Part shown: positions 9,080 through 17,958 of the stretch, in pieces | How the letters are laid out: the number at the start of each line of letters is the position of its first letter | Numbering within the stretch: the first letter of the stretch is position 1 | Origin: Myxococcales bacterium 68-20 | GTDB lineage: Bacteria; Myxococcota_A; Polyangia; Polyangiales; Polyangiaceae | DNA: 64,000 bases | Assembly (NCBI GenBank): GCA_001899635.1 | Contig: MKVQ01000014.1 | Location: 45,904-109,903 of the forward strand | Reading direction: 5' to 3' | Notes under the pieces: model-generated | Told to the model about the DNA's origin: nothing | Databases searched by the model: none | What the model saw: the letters and a program-made list of their open reading frames with translations, nothing else | Program-made: the position numbers and the translations under genes

Positions 9080-9541
9080 TGCTTCTCCTCGTGAACTTCA
9101 AACGATATGCGTGCACCGAGATAGGGCAATTGAGAATTAGGTGAGGATCGTGAATTGCTGGGTAGTGCCCGCAGGTGCTGGGCGCGCCCCGCGACGGGTG
9201 TGCTGAGATGTCCCATCGATGACAGCGGGCAGCGGTGACGATCTCGGCTCAGCTACAGCGGGCGGACGGAATGAAGTCGACGTCGCTCAGTCGACCACCT
9301 GCGCGCCGTGCTCTCGTGCTGGGATTCCAGGCGATTGAGCACCCACACAGCCGTGACGGTCGAGCTGAAGTCCGTATCGAGACGGTCGCGCTCGTCTGTC
9401 GACGTCGCGGTTTTCCGCCGTCGGTGTGGTGCGCTGACCTCAGGCGTGAGCCTGGCGCTCGAAACTTGCAGAGGCGCGGGGTCGGTCGGAGTCGAGCTCG
9501 TTGAATTGCGAAGTTCGATATCGAAGGAGGAGACAAGGACG
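9080..9541. other. Divergent intergenic region, promoter-bearing
   Basis: A gap of 462 bases between the divergent kinase and lipoprotein genes. The part nearest the kinase is notably AT-richer than the surroundings and holds an interrupted inverted repeat, GCAATT at 9126-9131 and AATTGC at 9153-9158. This is a plausible control region for the kinase gene. No convincing gene was seen in the remainder. Confidence 0.35.
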
Positions 9542-10513
9542 ATGAACTATTTGCTTCGTACGGTCGCGCCGCGCCTGATGCTTGCCTCGGTCGCTCTTGG
9601 GGCTCTCGCCATCGCCGCCGGCTGCGTGAACGACAGCGGTGGATCGTCGTTGGAGAATGACGACGGGCGCGTTCCGAACAAGCCGAGGACCGACGCGGGC
9701 GCCGTCGACGAGGACAGTGGTGCGGTCGAGCCGAGCGACGCAGGAGCCGATGCGCGCCCCGAGGAGGACGCCTGCGCCGACGAGAGCTGCAATGCTCCGC
9801 CGACGGGGTGCAAGGCGTTCCCCGAGGCGGCGTTCTGCGATGACTTCGACAGCGCCGACGCGCTCTTGCCGACGAAGACGAAGTGGGACTTCATCGAACC
9901 GACGGAGCAGCCGGTGGCCACGCTCTCGACCGTTCGAGCCGTCTCGGCGCCTCACTCCCTCCTTTCGCGCGTGATCGACGGGACCACGCCGGGGGCGAAG
10001 TTCGCGAAGACGGTCACCAAGGCGAACTTCACCGAGGTGACGTGGTCCTACGACGTCTACTTCGACGCGATCGGTGCAGAGGACGGGTTCTTCCTCGACG
10101 ACTTCCAGTTCTCCGACGCTGCCGGTCCGGACTCGTTCGGATTCCGTCTCGTCATGTTCGCCCAGGGGACCGCGATCAAGGAGCTCAAGGTCGAGCACAA
10201 CCAGCAGGTCACCGGTGGCGACTACATCATCGAGCCCGCCTTGCCTGCCGGGGCCATCGAGCTCGGCAAGTGGCATCACTTCCAGCAGAAGGTGAAGTTC
10301 ACGTTCGAGAACGCCGATCCCGCACAGAACAAGGCGGAGTACACGCTCCGGGTCGACGGCGCCACGGAGCCGACGTTCCAGAAGGTGTATCCGGGCGCGA
10401 CGCGCGATCAGATCGCGTTCGCGCGCATCGCCGGCATGCCGCTCGTCTTCAACAAGGAGCGGAGCGCGGGCCTCGCGATCCACTGGGACAACCACGTCCT
10501 CGAGCTGAAATGA
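9542..10513 (+). CDS. Secreted lipoprotein, FCxDFD paralogue A (concanavalin-like)
   Basis: A 323-residue lipoprotein. The signal peptide starts MNYLLRTVAPRLML and ends in a lipobox-like LAIAAGC. An Asp/Ala-rich linker follows to about residue 85, then a globular domain starting FCDDFDSADALLP. The domain has strand-rich stretches such as VTWSYDVYFDA, FGFRLVMFAQG and YTLRVDG, and ends ILW-like with LAIHWDNHVLELK. This resembles concanavalin-like/LamG jelly rolls found in polysaccharide-binding or lyase proteins (inference). The frame is open further upstream, but ATG 9542 has a strong GAAGGAGG and starts the signal peptide. The next gene overlaps its stop (ATGA). Confidence 0.75.
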   Translation: MNYLLRTVAPRLMLASVALGALAIAAGCVNDSGGSSLENDDGRVPNKPRTDAGAVDEDSGAVEPSDAGADARPEEDACADESCNAPPTGCKAFPEAAFCDDFDSADALLPTKTKWDFIEPTEQPVATLSTVRAVSAPHSLLSRVIDGTTPGAKFAKTVTKANFTEVTWSYDVYFDAIGAEDGFFLDDFQFSDAAGPDSFGFRLVMFAQGTAIKELKVEHNQQVTGGDYIIEPALPAGAIELGKWHHFQQKVKFTFENADPAQNKAEYTLRVDGATEPTFQKVYPGATRDQIAFARIAGMPLVFNKERSAGLAIHWDNHVLELK

Positions 10514-11421
10514 TCCAGATTCGGGAGAGTGCGCTTCGTGTCGTGGCGAGCGTGATCCTCGCCGCGACGGCTGCCTGTTCGTTGACGATGGGGTTCGACG
10601 GTTTCGTCGGCCCCGCGGATGGCGACGGCGGGAGCGATCGTGGGGACGACATCTCGACGCTGCCTGGAGCCGGCGACGGAGGTGGCTCCGACGCGAAGCT
10701 CGCGTCCGGAGGTGACGGTGCGACGAACGACGGCGGAGCGGACCCGAACGTCCCGCCCGTCTTCGTCGACGCGGGGACGTTCTGTACCAAGCCGGACAGT
10801 CCGAGCACGTTCTGCGAGGACTTCGACACGTCCGACCTGTCGGCTCGCTGGCTTCGGGAGGGCGTGTTCGGCAAGCTCACGAGCTACTCGCCGAAGTCCG
10901 CTCCGAACGTGTTCCTCGTCGACGTCCCTCCCACGACGACGGGTGGGACGTTCGTGTCGAAGATCACGCGTTCGTTCGACACGTCCGCGACGAGCGTGGT
11001 CCTCGGCTTCGACATCAAGCCGGAGCGCGTGTATCTCGGCTCCTCGTTCTTCATCCTCGCCGCCCTCGAGTGGGCGCGGGGGGACAACAAATACTCGCTC
11101 CGGCTCGTCTACTCGAACGGGAGCGTCCGCCTCGAGGAGTCGAACCTCGTTCCGCCGCCGGACAACAAGGACGCCTACCACCCGTTCTTCAATCTCCCGG
11201 AAGGCAAGTGGTCGCGCGTGACGCTCGACATCATCGCCTCCGGTCAGTCGCCGGGCGCGCAGCTGATGCTCGACGGGGTCGCCGTGGGGACGCGCGAGCC
11301 GCTCTCGCCCACCTCGGGCATGGACCCGCGACCGACGCTGATCCTCGGCGCGGTCTTCGCGGGCAACCCACACACCGGATGGACGCTTCGCTACGACGAC
11401 GTCATGTTGAGCCTCCGTTGA
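10510..11421 (+). CDS. Secreted lipoprotein, FCxDFD paralogue B
   Basis: A 303-residue lipoprotein overlapping the previous gene by ATGA. The signal peptide starts MIQIRESALRVV with a lipobox around ATAACS. A Gly/Asp-rich linker leads to a domain starting FCEDFDTSDLSARWL, parallel to FCDDFDSADALLP in the upstream protein. Strands such as VVLGFDIKPERVYLG and YSLRLVYSNGSVRLEES, and the ending GWTLRYDDVMLSLR (compare IHWDNHVLELK), indicate a duplicated jelly-roll-like domain. It is likely a carbohydrate-binding or carbohydrate-acting surface protein cotranscribed with the GH43-type gene downstream. Exact activity is unknown. Confidence 0.72.
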   Translation: MIQIRESALRVVASVILAATAACSLTMGFDGFVGPADGDGGSDRGDDISTLPGAGDGGGSDAKLASGGDGATNDGGADPNVPPVFVDAGTFCTKPDSPSTFCEDFDTSDLSARWLREGVFGKLTSYSPKSAPNVFLVDVPPTTTGGTFVSKITRSFDTSATSVVLGFDIKPERVYLGSSFFILAALEWARGDNKYSLRLVYSNGSVRLEESNLVPPPDNKDAYHPFFNLPEGKWSRVTLDIIASGQSPGAQLMLDGVAVGTREPLSPTSGMDPRPTLILGAVFAGNPHTGWTLRYDDVMLSLR

Positions 11422-11441
11422 GCATCCGAGCAAAGGAGCGC

Positions 11442-12578
11442 ATGAGCGCGAGCCTTGGTCACGCCAATCGTCTCACCGTCGCATTCTTCGTCACGGCCGG
11501 CATGGGCAGCTGCGTGCCGCCGTCCTGGCAGCCTGGCTCGCGCTCGGACGACGCCGGCGGCCCGATCGTCACGAAGCCCGGCGACGCCGGTGGCGCTCCG
11601 GCGCCCGACTCGTCGTCGCCGCCGCCGCCCGATGGAAGCGTGGAATTGACGTACACGAATCCGGTCTCTCCAGGGGACTTCCCGGATCCGTTCGTCCTCC
11701 GCGACGGGACTCGCTACTACGCGTTCGGGACCAACGTGCCCGGCAAGAACGTCCCCGTCCTCACGTCGACGGACCTGTCGACGTGGACGGAGCTGCCCGA
11801 CGCGCTTCCGGTCCTGCCCGACTGGGCGAGGGCGAATGCCTCGCTCACGTGGGCGCCGTCGGTGCTCCAGCGCGGCAGCACGTTCGTCCTCTACTACACC
11901 GCTCGAAGCATCGCGTCGGGCTTCCAGTGCATCGGCCGTGCGGTCGCGACGAGCCCCGCCGGTCCGTACGTCGATGACTCGAGCGGCCCCTTCGTCTGTC
12001 AGGTCGATGGCGATGACGCGTTCTGCGGATCGATCGATGCGAGTCCGTTCGTGAACGCCAACGGCGATGCGTACCTGCTCTGGAAGAGCGACGAGAACGC
12101 TGCTGCGTGCAAGGGCGACGCGAGGCTCTGGGCCCAGCGCCTCGGCGTGGACGGGCTCTCGCTGCTGGGTAAGCCGACGGAGCTCCTGCGCCGCGAGCTC
12201 GCTTGGGAGACGCCGCTCGTCGAAGGCCCGAGCATGCTTCTACTCGGGGGCGCCTACTACCTGTTCTACTCCGCGGGCTGGTGGGAGAGCTCGAGCTACG
12301 CGATCGGATACGCGGTCTGCGACGGGCCGCTCGGTCCATGCACCAAGAAGACGCTCGACGGGCCGCTCGTGGCGTCGCTCGGCAACACGCTAGGGCCTGG
12401 CGGTCAGGAGTTCTTCACCGATCCGAACGGCAAGACCTGGATGGCCTACCACGGCTGGTCGAGCCCGATCGTCGGCTACGCCAACGGTGGCGCGCGCGCG
12501 CTGCGCATCGACCCGATCGAGGTCGTCGACGGGGTGCCGTCGCTCGCCGGTCCCACCAGCACACCGAGGCCGCTTTGA
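11442..12578 (+). CDS. Glycoside hydrolase family 43-type lipoprotein
   Basis: A 378-residue protein with a lipoprotein signal (VTAGMGSC, Cys about 24), a Pro/Ser/Asp linker, then a five-bladed propeller. GH43 hallmarks are visible: DFPDPFVLRDG with the likely catalytic base at D82, WAPSVLQRG near 137, a GSIDASPF segment near 196 that fits the pKa-modulating aspartate, and LVEGPSML near 259 with the likely acid glutamate. Blade-closing strands such as YYLFYSAGWW also fit. GH43 enzymes cut arabinan, xylan and related side chains; the substrate cannot be told. ATG 11442 has AAAGGAG upstream. It probably forms one transcript with the two FCxDFD lipoproteins. Confidence 0.85.
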   Translation: MSASLGHANRLTVAFFVTAGMGSCVPPSWQPGSRSDDAGGPIVTKPGDAGGAPAPDSSSPPPPDGSVELTYTNPVSPGDFPDPFVLRDGTRYYAFGTNVPGKNVPVLTSTDLSTWTELPDALPVLPDWARANASLTWAPSVLQRGSTFVLYYTARSIASGFQCIGRAVATSPAGPYVDDSSGPFVCQVDGDDAFCGSIDASPFVNANGDAYLLWKSDENAAACKGDARLWAQRLGVDGLSLLGKPTELLRRELAWETPLVEGPSMLLLGGAYYLFYSAGWWESSSYAIGYAVCDGPLGPCTKKTLDGPLVASLGNTLGPGGQEFFTDPNGKTWMAYHGWSSPIVGYANGGARALRIDPIEVVDGVPSLAGPTSTPRPL

Positions 12579-12592
12579 ACGCGAGGTCGCGG

Positions 12593-13105
12593 ATGAGTGA
12601 CGGAGATCGACGCGAGGAGCCGACGACGGTGCCGCCGCCGAGCGGCGCGAAGGACGCGTACAGCGCGCCGACCCGCGTCGGGACGTTGCCCGAGGACGTG
12701 CTCGCGGCGATGCGACAGCACGATGACCAGACGCTCGCGGCCCGCACGCGGAGCGGTACGCAGCGAGCGGCGCGCGTGTCCGCGCCGCCGCCGCTGCCGG
12801 GCTCGACGCCGGCGGGTCCGTCGTTGCCGCGTCCGTCCACTCCGCCGCGGGCGATGCCGTCGAGCCGGCCGTTCGCTCCGCTCACGTTGCCGCCGCCGCC
12901 ACCGGACGAAGCGCTGTCGGAGCTCTGGTCGAACCCTCCGGTGCCGCTCGAGCTGCCAGCGCCGGGACCATGGCAAGAGCACGATCTGTCGGAGGACGTC
13001 CTCTTCGAGCCCGAACGGCGCTTCGTCCTGCTGCGCTCGTTGCTCGTCGTCGTGCTCTTCGCCGTGCTGGGCGGCGCGCTCGCGATCGTGATCCTGTTCG
13101 GCTGA
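12593..13105 (+). CDS. Proline-rich, tail-anchored membrane protein
   Basis: A 170-residue protein whose N-terminal 140 residues are rich in Pro, Ser, Ala and Arg and look disordered (SAPPPLPGSTPAGP; TLPPPPPDEALSELW). It ends with one hydrophobic span, LLRSLLVVVLFAVLGGALAI, and only a few residues after it, so it is probably anchored by its tail with the bulk in the cytoplasm. There is no recognisable domain. It follows the GH43-type gene by 14 bases on the same strand and may belong to the same transcript. Its stop lies 10 bases from the convergent SEC-C gene. Confidence 0.6.
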   Translation: MSDGDRREEPTTVPPPSGAKDAYSAPTRVGTLPEDVLAAMRQHDDQTLAARTRSGTQRAARVSAPPPLPGSTPAGPSLPRPSTPPRAMPSSRPFAPLTLPPPPPDEALSELWSNPPVPLELPAPGPWQEHDLSEDVLFEPERRFVLLRSLLVVVLFAVLGGALAIVILFG

Positions 13106-13119
13106 CGTTCGCGCGTCAG
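13102..13119. terminator. Short palindrome spanning two convergent stop codons
   Basis: CTGACG, six bases (ttcgcg), CGTCAG. The palindrome covers the TGA of the plus-strand gene and the TGA of the minus-strand gene. The stem is only 6 bp and no T-run follows, so termination activity is uncertain. Confidence 0.25.
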
Positions 13120-15206
13120 ACGGCGCGGGCGAGTCGGGCCACGACCTGCTCGAGATCGCGCCGGTGCAGGACCTCGAGGACGTCGAGCGCGCGGTCTTCG
13201 ATCGTGAAGAGCACGCGATGATGGATCCCGGCGCGGGCAGAAAGGACGCCGCGCACCTTCGTGAGCTGCTTCACGCCGCCCCACGCGTTCGGCTTCCCCG
13301 CGGCGAGCGCGGCGACGACGCCGAGGACGCCGTCGGCGGCGTCGGCCGCGAGCTCGGTGACGGCCTTTGATGCGCGGTCCGAGAAGCGCGGGACGAGGAT
13401 CGCGCGCGGAAGGTCCACGGAGGCCGCGTCGTGGACGCCCTCGGGATCGGTGTCCGGCTCGTCCTGCTTCGAAGGCTTCGCGGGCGCGGTCGCCCCGGCG
13501 GCCTCGTCCTCCTCTCGATCGGCGATCTGCCGTCGGAGCTCACGCCGCTCTTCCTGTCCTTCACCGATGATCCGCTGGAGCTCGTCGATCTTCGTCTTGA
13601 GGCGGCGTCGCTCCTCGGCGAGCTCGGCAGACGGCGCAGCGGCCTGCACCTCGGACTTCGTCGCGCGGTGCGGAGGTGCGACGGCGCTGGCGAGCGACTC
13701 GTCGAGCTCGGCGACGCGACGCTGGAGCTTCTCCATCTCGGTGGCGGTCTTGCGTGAGGCCGCGCGCGCCCGGCGGAGGTCCTCCTTCAGCTTCTCGCGC
13801 TTGGCGTCGTCCTTCTTCTGGCCGCGCCGATCCTCGCCGTTGTCGACGAAGCCGTCGTAGACGTCCCACCACGCCTCGAACGGCGAGAGGAGGAGGCGGT
13901 CGCGCGCGTCCTCGATCGTCTCGAGCAGGGCGCGCGAGTCGAGCGCGCGTCCTTCGTGGAGCGCACCGCGGGCGACGTAGATGCCGAGCGCCGGGTACCA
14001 ACGGAGCAGCGCCGACGCGAGCAACATCCCGCGCGCGCCGTCGGCGTCCGACCGGAGCGCGGCCTCCGCCTCGCGTTCGATCCGCTGGAGGAGATCGGAC
14101 GGCGCGCGGAGGCACTCGAGCGCGAACGCTTCACGATCGGCGAGATCGCTCGGCAAGAGCGCGTGCAGCTTCTCCGCGGCTTCGCCCGCGGGCGCGTCGT
14201 AGGCGCCATGGAGCGCATCGAGCACGAGCGACGTGTCGGTGCCGCTCGCGAGGTCCTTGCGGGTCCTCGCCTCGCCGATCATGCGAAGAGCGAGGTCCCA
14301 GTGCCGGAAGTCGACGACGCGCCGGAACGCTTCGACGAACGCCTTTGCGGAGAGCTTTGCCGTCTCGAGCGCGGCGATCTCCGAAGGTCGGAGGAGGGCG
14401 GCCTGGTCGGGGCCGAGCATCGAGGCGTCGAGCCGGGGCACCTCGATGGACGCGGGCGCGGCGTCCTCCGTGAGCGCGTGGCACTTCTTGTACTTCTTGC
14501 CGCTCCCGCACGGGCACGGATCGTTGCGCCCGACGGACGGCGTCTCGTGGCGGACGGTGAACCCGGTGGACACCCGCGCACCGTCGGCATCCGAGAGCGC
14601 GTCGAGCGGCGGAAGGTGCGCGGCTTCGAGCATCTCCTCGATCGTCTTCCGCGCGCGCTTCGCTCGGTTGACGTGTGGAGCTGCGAGCGCCGACAGGTCC
14701 GGATCCTTGATGCGGAGGGCCGCGCCGCCGAGGCAGATCGACGCCTCTTGCTCGAGTCGGTGGCGCGCGAGCCAGCGGCCGCGCGTGAGCAAGGCGACCG
14801 GAATCTTCGGCGCGTCGCCGAGGAGCTCGGCCGCGAGGAGCATGACGAGGCACTCGAGCTCGAGGTCGCCGCGCTTGTCCTCGAGGAAAGCGGCGAGGAG
14901 ATCGAGCGGGGAGCCCTCCGCCGCGAACGCGAGCGGGCCGACGTGATCGAGCGACGAGACCTCGGGGAGCAGCGTCCGGACGAGCTCGGCGGGGAGTCGC
15001 GCGCCTCGGCTCGCCGCGGCGAACGCGAGGACCATCGCCGCGTTCGCTCCGGCGGAGTCGAGCGCTGCCACGGCCGCGTCGCGGGCGAGCTCCGCAGGGA
15101 CGCGCTTCGCGAGATCGGCGACGGCCGAGCGGCTGAGGGGCGTCTTCCGCGCGAGCGCGATGACTTCGGCTGACGTCAGTTTCGGGGCGGGCGAGGGGCG
15201 AGCCAC
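13116..15206 (-). CDS. SEC-C zinc-motif protein with coiled coil and RelE/ParE-like C-terminus
   Basis: A 696-residue protein with an unusual architecture. Residues 1-220 are helical. A SEC-C motif, [13 protein letters not shown], sits at 231-243; SecA and other proteins use it to bind zinc and contact ribosomes or protein substrates. A helical domain spans about 250-450 and a charged coiled coil about 460-570 ([37 protein letters not shown]). Residues about 620-694 match the RelE/ParE toxin fold: [40 protein letters not shown] and DLEQVV correspond to the usual KKL, RvGdYRviY and VhRdd elements. A GTG start with GAAGAG upstream was chosen. It lies 22 bases downstream of the MATE gene on the same strand. 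No separate antitoxin gene is nearby. Confidence 0.75.
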   Translation of the reverse strand: MARPSPAPKLTSAEVIALARKTPLSRSAVADLAKRVPAELARDAAVAALDSAGANAAMVLAFAAASRGARLPAELVRTLLPEVSSLDHVGPLAFAAEGSPLDLLAAFLEDKRGDLELECLVMLLAAELLGDAPKIPVALLTRGRWLARHRLEQEASICLGGAALRIKDPDLSALAAPHVNRAKRARKTIEEMLEAAHLPPLDALSDADGARVSTGFTVRHETPSVGRNDPCPCGSGKKYKKCHALTEDAAPASIEVPRLDASMLGPDQAALLRPSEIAALETAKLSAKAFVEAFRRVVDFRHWDLALRMIGEARTRKDLASGTDTSLVLDALHGAYDAPAGEAAEKLHALLPSDLADREAFALECLRAPSDLLQRIEREAEAALRSDADGARGMLLASALLRWYPALGIYVARGALHEGRALDSRALLETIEDARDRLLLSPFEAWWDVYDGFVDNGEDRRGQKKDDAKREKLKEDLRRARAASRKTATEMEKLQRRVAELDESLASAVAPPHRATKSEVQAAAPSAELAEERRRLKTKIDELQRIIGEGQEERRELRRQIADREEDEAAGATAPAKPSKQDEPDTDPEGVHDAASVDLPRAILVPRFSDRASKAVTELAADAADGVLGVVAALAAGKPNAWGGVKQLTKVRGVLSARAGIHHRVLFTIEDRALDVLEVLHRRDLEQVVARLARAV

Positions 15207-15228
15207 AGTCTCTTCATACTACGACTAC

Positions 15229-16698
15229 TCATTCAGCCGGGTGTTCGGTCGGGCGCGTGTCGAACAGCGCGCGCGACTTGAGCCAGCCCCCTCGCGAGTA
15301 GACGACTGCGTACGCGATCGCGCTCACCACGTTGGTGGCGGCGACGCACTGGAAGAGCGAGTGGAGCGAGCCGCCGAAGATGCCGACAATGATGAGGCAG
15401 AGCGGCAGCTCGAACGCGAGGATGACGAGGGCGTCGATGGCGAACGTCGTCCGCGTCGCGCCGGCGCCCGCCATGGCATTGCCGAGGACGATCCCGAGCC
15501 CGAGCGCAAAGTACGAAGGCGCGACGACGTGGAGGTAGTCGAGCCCGATCATCACGGGGGGCGTCTGATTGTCGAAGATGCGCAGGATCGCCTCGCCCCA
15601 GTGGAAAATCGCCGCGACGAGGAGGACGTTGGTGACGACGTCGTAGATGCCGGCGAACCAGCCCGATCGGCGCGCGCGACGCTCCTCGTTCGCGCCGAGG
15701 TTCTGGCCGACGAACGTCTGGGCCGCGTTTCCCCAGCCCATGGCCACGAAGAGCGTCATCGTGTCGAGGCGGAAGACGAGGCCCATCGCCGTCGTCGCGG
15801 TCTGGTCGTCCTTCGTCGTGAAGAAGCGCGCCACGAGCGAGTTGACGAGCAGCATGGCCGAGATGCGGAGCACGAACTGCGCGCTCGAGGGCCACGCGAT
15901 GCCCATGAGCTGCCGGATCTCCGGCCAGTCCGGTGCGCGCTGTCCCTTCGGCGGGAAGACGTCGAAGCGGCGCGCGAGGATGATCACGTTCGGGAGGAGG
16001 ACGATGCAGCGCGCGAGGATCGATGCCCACGCCGCGCCGATCATCCCCATGCGTGGGATGCCGAGCGCAGCGGCGATGTCCGTCGACCAGTGGAGCCAGC
16101 TCGGCGCGGGCCCCGACCCGAAGATGAAGAGGACTGCGAGGACGAGGTTGAGCGCGTTGCCGGCGACGAGGAGCGCGACGGGCGTCTTCGCCGATCCGAG
16201 CGCGCGCTGGATGTTCGTGAGCTGGAGGAGGAAGAAGATCGAGAAGCTCCCCAGCATCGCGACGCGCAGGTACGAGGTCGCGACGTCGGCGACGTCGCCC
16301 TTCGCACCGATGAGGTCGTGGACGATGACACCCGCGCCGAGGCCACCGAGGACGCCGAGCAGCACGCTCAGCGCGCCGATGACGAGGATCGACTGCCACG
16401 CTGCTCGCTGGACCCCGGCTTGATCGCCTCCGCCCTTACGGTTCGAGATCAGGGCCGCGGCCGCCGTCGAGACGCCGAAGCTGATGATCGTGCCGAGCGC
16501 CGCAACCTGGTCGCAGATGCCGATCGCGCCGACCGCAGCGCCGACCTCGTCCTCCGGGAGCTGGGCGATGAGGTAGGCGTCGACGAGGTTGAAGGTCGTC
16601 TGGAGCGCCATGCCGACGGCGAGGGGCGTCCCGAACCGCGCGACCTCCCATGCGAGCGGGCCCCTGAGAATGCGGCTCTCGCCTTTGTCTTCGGTCAT
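15229..16698 (-). CDS. MATE-family efflux transporter
   Basis: A 489-residue, roughly twelve-span membrane protein. The first repeat has LAWEVARFGTPLAVGMALQ with TTFNLVDAYLIAQL, which is the typical MATE N-terminal half (P-x-x-x-x-x-L-Q, then VDxxxI). The second half starts near WPEIRQLMGIAWPSSAQF and has GLVFRLDTMTLFVAMGWGNA and TFVGQNLGA, again typical (GQNxGA). MATE proteins expel drugs or metabolites using sodium or proton gradients. Length is normal. Substrate and coupling ion are not evident. It is on the same strand as the SEC-C gene that follows by 22 bases. Confidence 0.92.
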   Translation of the reverse strand: MTEDKGESRILRGPLAWEVARFGTPLAVGMALQTTFNLVDAYLIAQLPEDEVGAAVGAIGICDQVAALGTIISFGVSTAAAALISNRKGGGDQAGVQRAAWQSILVIGALSVLLGVLGGLGAGVIVHDLIGAKGDVADVATSYLRVAMLGSFSIFFLLQLTNIQRALGSAKTPVALLVAGNALNLVLAVLFIFGSGPAPSWLHWSTDIAAALGIPRMGMIGAAWASILARCIVLLPNVIILARRFDVFPPKGQRAPDWPEIRQLMGIAWPSSAQFVLRISAMLLVNSLVARFFTTKDDQTATTAMGLVFRLDTMTLFVAMGWGNAAQTFVGQNLGANEERRARRSGWFAGIYDVVTNVLLVAAIFHWGEAILRIFDNQTPPVMIGLDYLHVVAPSYFALGLGIVLGNAMAGAGATRTTFAIDALVILAFELPLCLIIVGIFGGSLHSLFQCVAATNVVSAIAYAVVYSRGGWLKSRALFDTRPTEHPAE

Positions 16699-16895
16699 CG
16701 ATTGGCGCCGTCTTTGCCAGGGTTTGGCCCGCGGGTCAAAGCAGTGAAGTGCGGCCCCGAGCCCCCGGCGCGCTCCCTCGGTCGGCCCAAGTGCCCGTTT
16801 TAACCGAGGGACGTCCCCCGCAGACGCTGGCTCGAGTATTTCCGTGGCGGCCCGCGGAGTTGCCTTGGCCCCGGTGCACGGGCTAAGAGAAGGTC

Positions 16896-17957
16896 ATGAG
16901 TGACAAGGACGGCAAGGACCGCCCGGGGGAGGGTCTACCCTCGGAGCCTGCTGCGGCTCCGGTGTCGCCCATGTTCGAACCGCCGTCGCGCCGTGAGGTG
17001 CTGAAGCGGGTCGGGCTTGCCACCGGCGTTCTCGCCGGATCGGCCGTCCTCGGACGCGCCGTCTGGGACAAGGGCGGGTTCGGCGTCGCGGCGGGGCAAG
17101 GCGCGCGGCAGGTCCGCGACTACCGCCTCCGGGACCGTGCGCCCGAGCACGCAGAGCTCGCGATCGCGAAGGGCAAGGAGGGCGAGGCCGTCTCCGCCGA
17201 CGCGCTCGTCCGGCGCGCCGTCGACGCGATGGGCGGCATCAAGCGTTTCGTCAGCCGCGGTGACGTGGTCGTCGTCAAGCCGAACATCGGCTGGGACCGC
17301 ATGCCGATCCACGCCGCGAACACGAACCCCGACGTCGTCGGCGCGGTGGTCCAGCTCGCCTTCGAAGCCGGCGCGAAGCGTGTCGTCGTCGCCGACGGCT
17401 CCTGCAACGATCCGCAACGCTGCTTCCAGCGCTCGGGCATCTGGCGCAAGGCCTATGCGCTCGGGGCGGAGGTCGTGCTCCCGGCGTCGCATCGCTTCCG
17501 TACGACGCGGATGAAGGGCGAGATCCTCGACGAGTGGCCGATCTTCACGACGCTCGTCGACGCCGACAAGGTCATCAACGTCCCGGTCGCGAAGCACCAC
17601 AACCTCGCCAAGTTCACGGCGGCGATGAAGAACTGGTACGGCGTCCTCGGCGGTCGTCGCAATCGGCTCCACCAGAACATCGACGTGTCGATCGCCGACC
17701 TCGCGACGTTCATGCGTCCGACCCTCGTCGTCGTCGACGCGATGCGCGTGCTCATGCGTAACGGCCCCCAGGGCGGCAACATCGACGACACGAAGGTCAT
17801 GAACCAGGTGTTCGCGACCGTCGACCAGGTTGCCGCGGACGCGTACGGCGCGACGCTCATCGGCCAGCACCGCGACAACCTCTCCTTCGTGAAGATGGGC
17901 CACGAGCGCGGCCTCGGCACGATGTACTGGGAGCAGCTCAGGGTGAAGGAGGTCTGA
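16896..17957 (+). CDS. Tat-exported DUF362 protein
   Basis: A 353-residue protein. A twin-arginine signal lies at about residues 28-52 (PSRREVLKRVGLATGVLAGS). The body matches DUF362: GDVVVVKPNIGWDRMP, VVVADGSCNDPQRCF, VINVPVAKHHNLAKFTAAMK with NWYGVLGG, and a C-terminal DQVAADAYGATLIG. DUF362 proteins are usually found with iron-sulfur proteins, and their chemistry is not settled. The start has AGAAGG upstream. The next gene begins one base after the stop and uses the AAGGAGG inside this gene's last codons, so the two are almost certainly one functional pair acting at or outside the inner membrane. Confidence 0.88.
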   Translation: MSDKDGKDRPGEGLPSEPAAAPVSPMFEPPSRREVLKRVGLATGVLAGSAVLGRAVWDKGGFGVAAGQGARQVRDYRLRDRAPEHAELAIAKGKEGEAVSADALVRRAVDAMGGIKRFVSRGDVVVVKPNIGWDRMPIHAANTNPDVVGAVVQLAFEAGAKRVVVADGSCNDPQRCFQRSGIWRKAYALGAEVVLPASHRFRTTRMKGEILDEWPIFTTLVDADKVINVPVAKHHNLAKFTAAMKNWYGVLGGRRNRLHQNIDVSIADLATFMRPTLVVVDAMRVLMRNGPQGGNIDDTKVMNQVFATVDQVAADAYGATLIGQHRDNLSFVKMGHERGLGTMYWEQLRVKEV

Positions 17958-17958
17958 C

